The notes beneath the pieces were generated by a model, which searched no databases, was not told where the DNA came from, and saw only the letters and a program-made list of their open reading frames with translations. From positions 1 to 15,271 of the forward strand of contig JBFLVQ010000154.1 of NCBI GenBank assembly GCA_040758525.1: a stretch of DNA of 15,271 bases, given 5' to 3'. Below, piece after piece: positions 1 to 6,816 of this stretch. Position 1 is the first letter of the stretch. Every line of letters begins with the position of its first letter. This DNA comes from JBFLVQ01 sp040758525 (GTDB taxonomy: Bacteria; Acidobacteriota; Blastocatellia; Chloracidobacteriales; JADJPF01). The position numbers and the translations under genes are program-made.

Positions 1-16
1 AATGACGAGTGGTTAT

Positions 17-1087
17 ATGAACAACGAGAGAACAATCACCTATTTTTCTATGGAAATCGGGTTAGAAACAGATATGCCTACCTACAGTGGTGGCCTGGGT
101 ATGTTAGCAGGAGACACTATACGTTCCGCCGCAGATCTTCGCATACCTATGCTTGCAGTAACACTACTACATCGCAAGGGTTACTTTTATCAGCGACTCA
201 CAGCTAATGGTGAGCAATTTGAAGAGCCAGTAGAATGGGTGGTGAATGATTTCTTGCAGGAATTGCCTGAACGAGTTTGCATAATTTTAGAAGAGCGAAC
301 TGTCTACTTGCGTTGTTGGCAATATAATGTAGTTGGTGTAAGTGGCTTTGAGGTACCTGTCTACTTTCTAGACTCCAATCTTGAGGAGAATAGCGAATGG
401 GATAGGGCATTGACTGATTCTCTCTATGGTGGTGATGAGAAATATCGACTCTGTCAAGAAGCCATATTAGGAATAGGTGGAATAAGGATGTTATGTGCAC
501 TCAAATATCGAGGTATAAAACGTTACCATATGAATGAAGGCCATGCTAGTTTGCTCGTGTTAGAACTGCTCGATGAAGAGATGAAAAAAGCTGGACGAAA
601 CTCAATTACTGATGAGAATGTTAATGCTGTGAGAAGCAGGTGTATCTTCACAACTCACACTCCTGTACCTGCCGGACACGATCGGTTTCCATTAGCATTG
701 GTTGAAAGAGTACTAGGAAAATATGAGATATTTACTAAAAATGATATTTTTTGTTGCGAAGGATTACTTAATATGACCTTTCTTCCACTCAATTTCAGCC
801 GTTATATAAATGGTGTTGCCAAAAAACATGGTGAAGTAGCAAGGCTGATGTTTGCTCATTACAATATAGATTCGATTACCAATGGTGTGCATGTGGCCAC
901 CTGGGCAGCCAAGCCTTTTCAAGAGCTTTTCGATCGATATATCTCTGGGTGGTGGCAAGATAGCTTTAGTCTCAGATATGCCTTGCGTATACCTAAACAA
1001 GAGATCTGGCAGGCTCATACAATCGCAAAGAAACAGTTGATCCATTATGTAAATCGAACTACAACGCTCCAACATAGCGCCATGTAA
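17..1087 (+). pseudogene. glgP: Alpha-glucan (glycogen/maltodextrin) phosphorylase, 5' part only
   Basis: The enzyme would release glucose-1-phosphate from alpha-1,4-glucans with pyridoxal phosphate in the cytoplasm. About 350 residues align, with roughly two thirds identity by eye, to the first 350 of the complete 563-residue copy at 12160-13851, including the N-terminal YFSMEIG, YSGGLG and AGDTIRS blocks, HMNEGHASLL, FTTHTPVPAGHD and the SITNGVH block. An ATG at 2 is also in frame, but the ATG at 17 matches the start of the other copy (MNNERTITYF against MNSERKIAYF), so 17 is preferred. Homology ends near 1063 after HYVNRT; the last eight codons to the TAA at 1085-1087 are antisense to a patatin gene. 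The PLP lysine (GTSGMK) and the whole phosphate-binding C-terminal half are absent, so no activity is expected. Confidence 0.9.
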
Positions 1088-1321
1088 AAGTCTTGGCCAA
1101 AAGACCGATTGCGCCATTTCAGCCAGTTCGCGCCATCCTAAGCTGGCTGCCAGCGCTGCGCTAATGATGCTGCCTACGCTTGTGCCTGCTACAACAGAAG
1201 GTTTAATGCCTGCTTGAGTCAATGCTTTTATTACGCCAATGTGAGCTAGGCCGCGTACTGAACCACCACTGAGAGCTAGTCCGATACGGCGTGAGCGAAA
1301 TTTATGAAGGTCACTACTCAT
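1066..1321 (-). pseudogene. Patatin-like phospholipase, N-terminal fragment
   Basis: Patatin-family enzymes are Ser-Asp lipid acyl hydrolases. From the ATG at 1321 the first 85 residues show the oxyanion motif GGSVRG (residues 19-24), the conserved LAHIGVIKAL helix, and the nucleophile elbow GTSVGS (46-51) with Ser48. A WRELAEM and SVFWPRLLHG stretch then follows, as in the RssA/NTE-type bacterial subfamily. The second catalytic motif (D-G-A/G) is missing: homology stops around 1066, and the frame runs on to 764 only because the antisense of glgP happens to be open. The start overlaps the start region of the divergent acyltransferase gene (1304) by 18 bases. No strong ribosome binding site is visible. 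It is most likely a dead fragment left by a deletion. Confidence 0.8.
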
Positions 1322-2164
1322 AACAATGAATTATATCTCGAATCAGGTAACGTGAAAGGGAGTTTTGAAGAGGCTGAGCACCATCTTGCAAACATAGAAG
1401 TTTCGGTTGCACAATCTTCTGCAATGGCAGAATCTATTGATCCTGAACAAGGGCGTAATCTACTTACTCGGACAATAGACAGGATACTCACAGTAGCACG
1501 CAGATATTTTCCTATCACCTATCACATCTTAATCGCCTTAGGAGCATTCTGTCTCTTTATATATGCGAGATTGGTTATGCTCACAGTTAGATTTATTGAT
1601 GTAGGGGAAAAAAACTGGTCACATTTGCCAACACCTTGTGTGTTAGCAATATGGCATGGTTGCATGCCATCATTACTCGTTGCTTTGGCAGCAGGTAAAC
1701 CTTCATCACCTATCACAATTATGATCACATTAGATCCCAGAGGTGATCTTCTCACAATTCTATGCCATCTACTCCACTTGCGTGTGGTGCGAGGGGGTAG
1801 CAGGGCAGGGGGATGGTTAGCACTTGATCAACTTGCACACGAGCTAGAGAATGGCTCAACCGTTGTGATTACACCAGACGGTGGTGGTCCAGCGCGTGTT
1901 GCTAAAGTTGGTGCAGTTGCGCTGGCATCTGCGACTGGTGTACCACTGGCTGCAATAGGCGCAGATTGTCGCCCAGCGATTATTGAGACTCATAAATGGG
2001 ATGCAGCACGCAACCCTTTACCATTTAGTCGCATTGTTGTGGCAATTGGAGCAATAACAAATTTTCCTGTATTTACTGACTTAGCCTCGCTCAACGCTGC
2101 TTGTCACTGGCTTCAAAACGCGCTCAGTGATGCTGCTAGTGCAGCCAAACAAGGTTTCCTTTAG
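1304..2164 (+). CDS. DUF374 / LPLAT-like lysophospholipid acyltransferase family protein
   Basis: Members of this family are membrane-associated acyltransferases thought to act on lipid A or phospholipid precursors. The 286-residue product has a variable N-terminus of about 65 residues, a hydrophobic helix at about 71-97, and then the family core. The core holds AIWHGCM (His118, the HX4D-type catalytic region), the ITLDPRGD region, VVRGGSRAGG (161-170) with the following WLALDQL, TPDGGGPARVAKVG (190-203), and the C-terminal KWDAARNPLPFSR, where the family has W-D-R-F-x-x-PLPFSR. The gene looks complete. The start is unsure: ATG 1304 overlaps the patatin start on the other strand, and an in-frame GTG at 1352 (after AGGTAAC) or ATG at 1424 would still keep all conserved parts. 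The stop is TAG directly followed by TGA. Confidence 0.82.
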   Translation: MKVTTHNNELYLESGNVKGSFEEAEHHLANIEVSVAQSSAMAESIDPEQGRNLLTRTIDRILTVARRYFPITYHILIALGAFCLFIYARLVMLTVRFIDVGEKNWSHLPTPCVLAIWHGCMPSLLVALAAGKPSSPITIMITLDPRGDLLTILCHLLHLRVVRGGSRAGGWLALDQLAHELENGSTVVITPDGGGPARVAKVGAVALASATGVPLAAIGADCRPAIIETHKWDAARNPLPFSRIVVAIGAITNFPVFTDLASLNAACHWLQNALSDAASAAKQGFL

Positions 2165-2229
2165 TGACCGTTACATTGTTTCTTGCTCCTGAGAATATCT
2201 TCAATAATCTCTACTATAAACAGATCGAT

Positions 2230-2265
2230 AAAAGATCTGGAGGTGATAGTAGTGTTCACCTCCAG
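2230..2265 (-). terminator. Probable intrinsic terminator of the small secreted protein gene
   Basis: There is a perfect 10-bp stem, CTGGAGGTGA (2237-2246) pairing with TCACCTCCAG (2256-2265), around a 9-base loop. Read on the minus strand the stem is followed by ATCTTTTAT, a short T tract. It lies 32 bases past the stop of the minus-strand gene ending at 2297. On the plus strand no T tract follows, so it would serve the minus gene rather than the acyltransferase gene ending at 2164. Confidence 0.55.
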
Positions 2266-2296
2266 CTCCCTGGTCAGGTTGCCAATCTTCAGAAAA

Positions 2297-2725
2297 TCAC
2301 AATCTGTGATGAGAAGTATGAACAAACTTTCCACTCTTCTCATTGTAGCCCACCCTGAGAATCTCAAAGCCCTCACCGTTGGGCAAATAGATCTTCTTCA
2401 TTACAGGGTAAAACGAAGTCTCAAAATCCCAGACAAACTCTGCTCTGCTTTGCTTCATAGCCTTCTTTGAAGTTTGATAGAGAGGTATAACATTGAGAAT
2501 TGCAAGGAACTCTCTATCTTTTGTTTCAAGAACAAGAAGATATGGAGTTTCCATATCCACCTCCCTAATGATGTACTGACCTGCAGGAAGAACTGTTGTT
2601 GAGTAAGGCTCAAGCACAAAATTTCTAACGGTAGTAAACTTTACTAACTCTCTTGGGGTATGAGCATCTCCTACACTGAAGATAACAACCATTAACAATA
2701 ATAGGAAGAGTAAGTGTTTGAACAT
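2297..2725 (-). CDS. Small secreted protein of unknown function
   Basis: This 142-residue protein starts with a classical signal peptide: Lys3, a Leu/Val-rich core (residues 5-17) and a likely cleavage after about residue 21 (SVGDAH). The mature part has an LPAGQYIIREVD segment followed by a strand-rich LLVLETKDREFLAILNV stretch. I associate this layout with short beta-sandwich secreted proteins of Acidobacteriota, but I cannot name a family. The start is well supported: AAAGGAGGG lies 8 bases before the ATG. It is a single gene with its own terminator at 2230-2265, and a -24/-12-like element sits about 90 bases upstream (2819-2833). Codon use and completeness look normal, unlike its broken neighbours. 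Function is unknown; a periplasmic or cell-surface location is inferred from the signal peptide. Confidence 0.75.
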   Translation of the reverse strand: MFKHLLFLLLLMVVIFSVGDAHTPRELVKFTTVRNFVLEPYSTTVLPAGQYIIREVDMETPYLLVLETKDREFLAILNVIPLYQTSKKAMKQSRAEFVWDFETSFYPVMKKIYLPNGEGFEILRVGYNEKSGKFVHTSHHRL

Positions 2726-2739
2726 ATAGTTACCCTCCT

Positions 2740-2930
2740 TTCAATCCATCGATATTGACTTGCGTTGGGACCTATCATTTCCACAAGCCATTTTGATCGA
2801 GGATATAGCATAGTAGACGCAATAGCTGTACCAATATTAAAAGCTTTCTCTTTTGGTTTAATAGAAGTTTTTGTGAAGAAAGTATAGAGAATCGATATCA
2901 GCAGATAACCTAAAGAAAAGGTGACATGCT
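2740..2930 (-). pseudogene. Possible membrane-protein remnant
   Basis: One minus-strand frame is open for more than 60 codons across otherwise gene-free DNA. It encodes a hydrophobic stretch (GYLLISILYTFF) followed by polar, ordinary-looking sequence (KPKEKAFNIGTAIAST, then YPRSKWLVEMIGPNA). It has no start codon before an internal Met at about 2771 and runs into the ribosome binding site of the next gene, so it cannot be an intact gene. It may be the tail of a lost membrane protein or simply a chance open frame. No family is recognised. Confidence 0.2.
2817..2834 (-). promoter_or_regulatory. Possible -24/-12 (sigma-54-like) promoter
   Basis: The minus strand reads TTGGTACAGCTATTGCG, with the invariant GG (2832-2831) and GC (2820-2819) separated by 10 bases, as the TGGCAC-N5-TTGC consensus requires; TGG and TTGC are both kept. 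The predicted start near 2807 would leave a leader of about 80 bases before the ATG at 2725. The match is weaker than those at 6770-6785 and 10122-10137. Confidence 0.3.
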
Positions 2931-3063
2931 AAAATTATCTTTATCTTCAATGGGGTACATACGCCATGTCTTTACTCAACACCATGAACAATTTTTGTGT
3001 GCGATTCAGTTAGCGGCAATGTGCTACCACTTTCGTGGGGTGTTGAGATCGGCTTACAGTTAA
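2926..3063 (+). pseudogene. Transposase C-terminal remnant (IS5-like, tentative)
   Basis: A 45-codon plus-strand frame ends in TAA at 3061. Its MGYIRHVFTQHHEQFLCAIQ stretch, followed by LAAMCYHFRGVLR, resembles the C-terminal segment of IS5-type transposases, where an R-x-x-x-R-[YF]-[DE] motif is followed by a FLxFIxLAxxxxxLR helix. No catalytic part survives upstream. The imperfect surroundings include a 9-bp inverted pair, CTCAACACC (2975-2983) and GGTGTTGAG (3039-3047). The family assignment rests on the pattern of the last helix only. Confidence 0.35.
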
Positions 3064-3073
3064 TCACGTTAAA

Positions 3074-3116
3074 GCCAGACGGGCTCAGCAATGATAAATC
3101 CGCTGAGCCTGTTGGC
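3074..3116 (-). terminator. Hairpin downstream of the CBS gene
   Basis: A long stem is centred on GGCTCAGC (3082-3089) pairing with GCTGAGCC (3102-3109). It extends outward through a G-T pair, C-G and A-T to GCC/GGC (3074-3076 with 3114-3116), with one bulged base. It begins 12 bases past the stop of the minus-strand CBS gene. Only a TTT follows on the minus strand, so it may be a weak intrinsic terminator or an mRNA 3'-end stabiliser. Confidence 0.5.
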
Positions 3117-3127
3117 TGATCGGAATC

Positions 3128-3640
3128 TTAATTGCTAACAGCAGAGACTCTCAATACCTTCTCTTCAATTGGTTCAACTTGTGGTAAGCGGTGTTCACAA
3201 ACAGCTTTGAATGTGATGGCAACATCGTTATAGGAGATGTTGGGAATCTCTTTGCCTTTACCCTCCTCGGCTCGTAATGCGATATCATTGATGGAAAGGA
3301 TTCCCTGGAGCTTTCTATCGCGATTGACTACGGGAAGACGATGTATCTTGGCGTAGCGCATTATCTCAATCGCTTCCTTAATATCATCATCGGGCAGGCA
3401 GGTATAAACTTCGCTGGAAATAACATCGCCAATCGAAATCTCCCAAGCCAGTTTACCTCTTGTGCCAACGGCAATACTGAATATCTCGATCCGTGATGAC
3501 CCCAGATACTCTTCCTTCGTTATCTATTACTGGCAGTATGCCGCAATTGTTTCCCGCATTAATGCCGCTGCTTCGGCCAAGTTAGTCTCGAGCCGACAGG
3601 ATTTTACATCCCTAGTCATAATGTCTTGAACTTTTTTCAT
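3128..3640 (-). pseudogene. Two-CBS-domain protein with two compensating frameshifts
   Basis: CBS pairs bind adenine nucleotides and act as energy or stress sensors; stand-alone pairs of about 140-170 residues are common next to USP genes. From ATG 3640 the sequence is a classic start (MKKVQDIMTRDV, then TNLAEAAALMRE). Around 3555 the reading must move one frame to continue as NNCGILPVIDNEGRVSG, then VITDRDI. Near 3475-3485 it must move back for SIAVGTRGKLAWEISIGDVI and the second CBS (KEAIEIMRYAKIHRLPVV and LQGILSINDIALR). A one-base loss in an A run (GGGAAAC for GGGAAAAC) explains the first shift. The ATG lies 24 bases after the esterase stop, so the two form an operon; the AAAGGAG there is about 19 bases from the ATG, which is long. 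It is either a pseudogene or two indel errors in the assembly. Confidence 0.85.
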
Positions 3641-3664
3641 CTTATGATGAGATGTCGCGCTCCT

Positions 3665-4585
3665 TTATTCTTGATTATATGCCCGAATGAACTCCACTGT
3701 ACGTTGAATGATATGGCGGGAACGGTCATTATTATCTAAGATGTCGAAACCGTGGTGTCCATCCATGTGATTACTAAAATCGATGTTAACATTCTTGATA
3801 ATTGCCAGTTGAAGGAATTGATCGATCACAGCATTGGTTTCTGGACGGTCTAGACCTGCTCTTACTACAAAGATAGGTGGAATCGCTTTGCCTCGATCTT
3901 CTAATAGATTTAATGGTGAGAATTCACGCATAACGTTTTCAGCGATTGTACCTGGTCTCGCTTTTTCGATGAATTTAAGATCAAGTGTTGTGTAATAGGC
4001 TACTAGGGCTCGTATGTAGGGCGGAGATTCCCGCATAGCCTGAGTTAGCAGCAGTCCACCGCCAGAAAAGGTCCACAAAGTAATACAATCTTTATTAATT
4101 TGGAAAGTATCTGCATGGCTGCGAAGATAATCAATGAGAGCTAATAGATCACTTTGCGAATCGGGCAGGCTATTCAGGCTGTTGTAAAAGCGGTGGTTGA
4201 AGGTAACCGCAACAAATCCCGATACCGCCATCAGTTCTCCAAACGAGCGAAACTCACCCCACTCTTTGGGTTGGGTTAGCAAGTTTGATGGAAGCGAACC
4301 GCCGTGGATGAAGATGACTACAGGGCGCTGCTCGCCTCTACTAAGGCCAGGTGGAAAATAGACATCCATCTTCAGTTCGGTGTTCTCAACACATTTGTAG
4401 GTCACATCTTTTTGTACATTAACCTGACCCATACCTGGAGCGGTATAAACAATGCGCTTATCTCGTTCCTCCTCCAGCCAAGGTGGATCTTTCAATCCCG
4501 TAGTTTGTCGCGGCTGTTGAGCAAAAGCTGTTAGTGCAAGATTGGTAACCAAAACAAGAATAGTAGTGATTTTCATTAGGCGCAT
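3665..4585 (-). CDS. Secreted alpha/beta-hydrolase (carboxylesterase/lipase-like)
   Basis: The 306-residue product begins with a signal peptide (hydrophobic residues 8-21, ending FAQQ). The alpha/beta-hydrolase fold follows: VVIFIHGGS (89-97) gives the HGG oxyanion hole, WTFSGGG (171-177) holds the nucleophile Ser174, AGLDRPETN supplies Asp246, and DGHHGFD (275-281) supplies the catalytic His277 or His278. This order matches the BD-FAE/esterase-lipase group that hydrolyses acetyl or feruloyl esters and small lipids; the substrate cannot be read from sequence. The elbow is TFSGG rather than GxSxG, a substitution tolerated in some related families. AGGGGG precedes ATG 4585 by about 10 bases; the in-frame ATG at 4576 is a less likely start. 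It is first in an operon with the CBS gene. Confidence 0.82.
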   Translation of the reverse strand: MRLMKITTILVLVTNLALTAFAQQPRQTTGLKDPPWLEEERDKRIVYTAPGMGQVNVQKDVTYKCVENTELKMDVYFPPGLSRGEQRPVVIFIHGGSLPSNLLTQPKEWGEFRSFGELMAVSGFVAVTFNHRFYNSLNSLPDSQSDLLALIDYLRSHADTFQINKDCITLWTFSGGGLLLTQAMRESPPYIRALVAYYTTLDLKFIEKARPGTIAENVMREFSPLNLLEDRGKAIPPIFVVRAGLDRPETNAVIDQFLQLAIIKNVNIDFSNHMDGHHGFDILDNNDRSRHIIQRTVEFIRAYNQE

Positions 4586-4671
4586 CTAAATAGCCCCCTT
4601 TTATCCATCGGGTAGAAAGTCATCACGGATCAAAGCCCTATATAGTTTAGCGCTTATATTCATAAATATAG

Positions 4672-4701
4672 TTATTAGAGCAGTAGTTTTACAATTGTCA
4701 A
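4672..4701 (-). promoter_or_regulatory. Candidate sigma-70-type promoter for the esterase-CBS operon
   Basis: On the minus strand a perfect -35 box TTGACA (4701-4696) is followed after 18 bases by TAATAA (4677-4672), a moderate -10 match. Transcription would start near 4665, about 80 bases before the ATG at 4585, in an AT-rich region with no competing gene. It could instead be an outward-reading sequence of the neighbouring insertion element. Confidence 0.4.
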
Positions 4702-4770
4702 CCAATAATTCTTGCCGGTTAGATTCTCCATTGCTAAGTAGCTAGCGCGCAAAGGATATGCCCCTCAATA

Positions 4771-5155
4771 TTATGTAATAGCAATGAATAATGTGGAACA
4801 TTTAACTACCGCAGCCGTCATCTCTATAAGCTTTAATGCACTTTCATAGGTTCTTGGCCCAACATAAGCAGATAAAATCAGTCGGTATTGTGGGGCATAA
4901 GAGAGCCATACCCATTGACGACCATCTTCACTTTCTTGAGTGCTTTCACCATAATCATCTATCTCTTCTGAATGCTTGCGCCGAATAAAACTCCACATCT
5001 CATCAAGTTGGATTTGTTCAACCGACAATTCTTTTATCAATGCCGCATTAATCTCCGCTCCTTTGGCTGATGCTCTACGCAACCATTCCAGCACAGTCTC
5101 TTCTTTTACTCCAAGTACAAAGCTGATACCAGATAAATCCTTAGTGGGTGCGTTT
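4771..5155 (-). pseudogene. IS1-like transposase fragment (middle part)
   Basis: The open minus-strand stretch begins after a TGA at about 5155. It encodes a helix-turn-helix end (ISFVLGVKEETVLEWLRRA), the first catalytic Asp block (IQLDEMWSFIRRKH), then SEDGRQWVWLSYAP and the strand-rich YRLILSAYVGPRTYESAL. It stops after TAAVVK, just where the family continues toward the second catalytic Asp (SDG/SDE), and ends with nine unrelated residues. Both the zinc-finger N-terminus and the D-E half of the DDE triad are missing, so it is inactive. The sequence differs clearly from the neighbouring transposase, so it is a separate element rather than a duplicate. Confidence 0.75.
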
Positions 5156-5187
5156 CATACATATGCAGTAAACAATGCACAGAACAG

Positions 5188-6113
5188 TCAAGGGCACTGG
5201 AAAACCGCTCTAGAAAATAGTTTTCTTATAGACCAGATGTGATCCGTAAAGCCAGCAGCCATAGCTGGAGTGCGATTGTGGTATTTTTTCATTCTGCCAC
5301 TACGCTTAATTCTTAAGCTAAGATGAGGCTTAACGAAGTGGTAATAAGCAAATGCCAGATGAAGTTGTAATATCAATCGCTTACGCTTCTTTGAAAATGC
5401 AATAGTCTTTCTTACCAGTCTGCGGTTGTGATGGCGCATAGTTAAATTGTTACGCTCGACAAAACCGGTATTAATGTGACGGCTTACTGGAGAAGGCCGT
5501 AAATGTTTGGCTGCAGCTCTTTTTGAGCCAAATACCACACGAGTAGTAATCTCAACTACTCGGCCACGCTCTCGACGCTTTACTACTTGAGCATAGAGCA
5601 GCCCTTTAGGAATTTTCAGTATAGATTTGCGCGGTCGTCCAGGCTTAGCCGTGCGATGAAACTCTTGTTTGATGCCATAGACTTTTAACAAAGCATCATC
5701 GTAATGATCCAATTCATCAGAAGTAAAGAATTGGATATGGCCATCTGAATGCTGTGCAATACCAGTCACAAGTTTGTCAGCATTAGCCTGAATATGGCGT
5801 CCTACCACGAAAAAAACAACAATCTTGTTACGAGGCTCAAAACCAACCCATACCCATTGATCTCCATAAATGGCACTTAATTTTTCTGCGGCCGTAAGGC
5901 ACGTTTCCATTTTTTCACAAAAGCCCGCAGTTCATCTAACTGACATTCTTCCATATGATAGTCTGTAATCAATAGCTCACTAACTTGCTGACAGTGCTTG
6001 CCCGCTTGTTCCAAAATGCGTTCAACTGTTTTCTTATCGATGTCAAAGATCCTTGCTGTTGCTCGGATGCCGCTGCCTTCTGCCAGTGCTTTTAGCACTC
6101 GATAAATTGTGTC
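5188..6113 (-). pseudogene. IS1-family transposase, frameshifted OrfA-OrfB, N-terminus lost
   Basis: The upstream frame (6113 to 5877) has no start at its edge and encodes the helix-turn-helix (LKALAEGSGIRATARIFDID, then KKTVERILEQAG) and the first Asp (CQLDELRAFVKK; relatives have W-S where this has R-A). The downstream frame (5910 to 5188, 240 codons) encodes LTAAEKLSAIYGDQWVWVGF, the second Asp (FTSDELDHYDDALL), and the Glu block (HINTGFVERNNLTMRHHNRR), ending RTPAMAAGFTDHIWS. Joining at the A6 run gives VKK-METCLTAAEKL, which restores the family sequence through a -1 shift, as in IS1 InsA-InsB'. The Cys-rich zinc finger normally ahead of the HTH is gone at the 6112 junction, so transposition is unlikely even though the DDE triad is complete. 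Confidence 0.85.
5910..5915 (-). promoter_or_regulatory. A6 slippery site for -1 translational frameshifting
   Basis: The minus strand reads GTG AAA AAA TGG in the OrfA frame. A one-base backward slip on the six A residues continues as ATG GAA ACG, the OrfB frame, giving a continuous conserved IS1-type transposase. IS1 itself uses an A6C site for the same purpose. OrfA alone stops 33 bases later at TAA. Confidence 0.65.
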
Positions 6114-6702
6114 ATTTCGCGTCGTGCGGGGTCGAGTTGCAGCAGAAATCCTGACAGCGGCAACGGATGCCGATCTGCTTACTATGGGTAAAGTGAGTTG
6201 GGCTCATACACGACATGCAAAACTTGGCTCTACTGCGCTGGCAGTCGCGACAAGCGCTCCTAACGCAGTATTGCTAGCTCGGCCTGGCACTCCATCCAAT
6301 CATCAGGTAGTGGTTTTATATGATGGATCTGTCAATGCCAAACAAGCAGTGTCCATTGCCATGCGATTTGTAAAAGCAGAGAGCAGTCTTCTTGTAATCA
6401 CTATGGCAGAGACTGCGAGCGCAAACAAACGGCAGCATCTTGTACAGATATTAGGAATGCAGGCCAGCTATCAGCGGCTAGAAAGTACTGATATTCTGAG
6501 CCTGATTAACGCAGTGAAAAAAGAGGGCTGCGAATTATTAGTATTAAGCAGCCATAACAGACTGCTTGAAGAAAACACCATTAAAAGATTTCTCAATGAA
6601 GTTGATTGCTCACTTTTGCTGATTCGGCAGCAGATTGGTTTAAGACTTCTCATCAGCGAATGCCGCTTCATTCTACAATCAGGGGGGAATTTTTCTCAGT
6701 AA
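6112..6702 (+). pseudogene. Universal stress protein (two-domain type), N-terminus missing
   Basis: The sequence from the junction matches the second part of a USP subfamily recognised by SFRVVRGRVAAEIL, then DADLLTMGKVSWA, LGSTALAV and APNAVLLARPG, followed by a diverged second Rossmann-like repeat (VVVLYDGSVNAKQAVSIA at its start, ELLVLSSHNRLL and DCSLLLIRQQ near its end). The N-terminal half of domain one, about 90-100 residues, is absent. Family homology begins exactly at the edge of the truncated insertion element, leaving only a chance GTG at 6109. Without the N-terminal strand and ribosome binding site the protein is probably not made. USPs are cytoplasmic, often ATP-binding, and induced by starvation or low oxygen; this is one of four USP genes or pieces here. 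Confidence 0.75.
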
Positions 6703-6769
6703 TATGGAAAGATCCTCACACTACCTGGATGAATACTTTCTCTCACGGTTTATTCCACATCAGTTACCT

Positions 6770-6785
6770 CGGCATATCTGTTGCA
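6770..6785 (+). promoter_or_regulatory. Sigma-54-type (-24/-12) promoter of the M48 gene
   Basis: CGGCATATCTGTTGCA has GG (6771-6772) and GC (6783-6784) ten bases apart and matches TGGCAYR-N4-TTGCW at every defined position except the first T. The predicted start, about 6796, leaves a 20-base leader that contains the AAGGTGA ribosome binding site before ATG 6817. Sigma-54 promoters need an AAA+ activator; no activator gene is in the window. Confidence 0.5.
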
Positions 6786-6816
6786 TCGTAATGGGCTGAC
6801 TCTTGTAAGGTGATCT

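Larger units (their letters stand above)
4771..6113 (-). mobile_element. Two adjoining IS1-superfamily remnants
   Basis: Two distinct transposase genes of the IS1-type DDE group lie in the same orientation: a fragment at 4771-5155 and a longer one at 5188-6113. Neither has an intact N-terminus, and the right edge abuts a truncated USP gene at about 6112. No convincing terminal inverted repeats or target duplications could be identified by eye, consistent with truncation of both elements. The 32 bases between them (5156-5187) hold no recognisable gene. Confidence 0.75.

Noticed and set aside
764..1065. Apparent continuation of the patatin reading frame
   Set aside because: It is the antisense of well-conserved glgP sequence and shows no patatin motifs.
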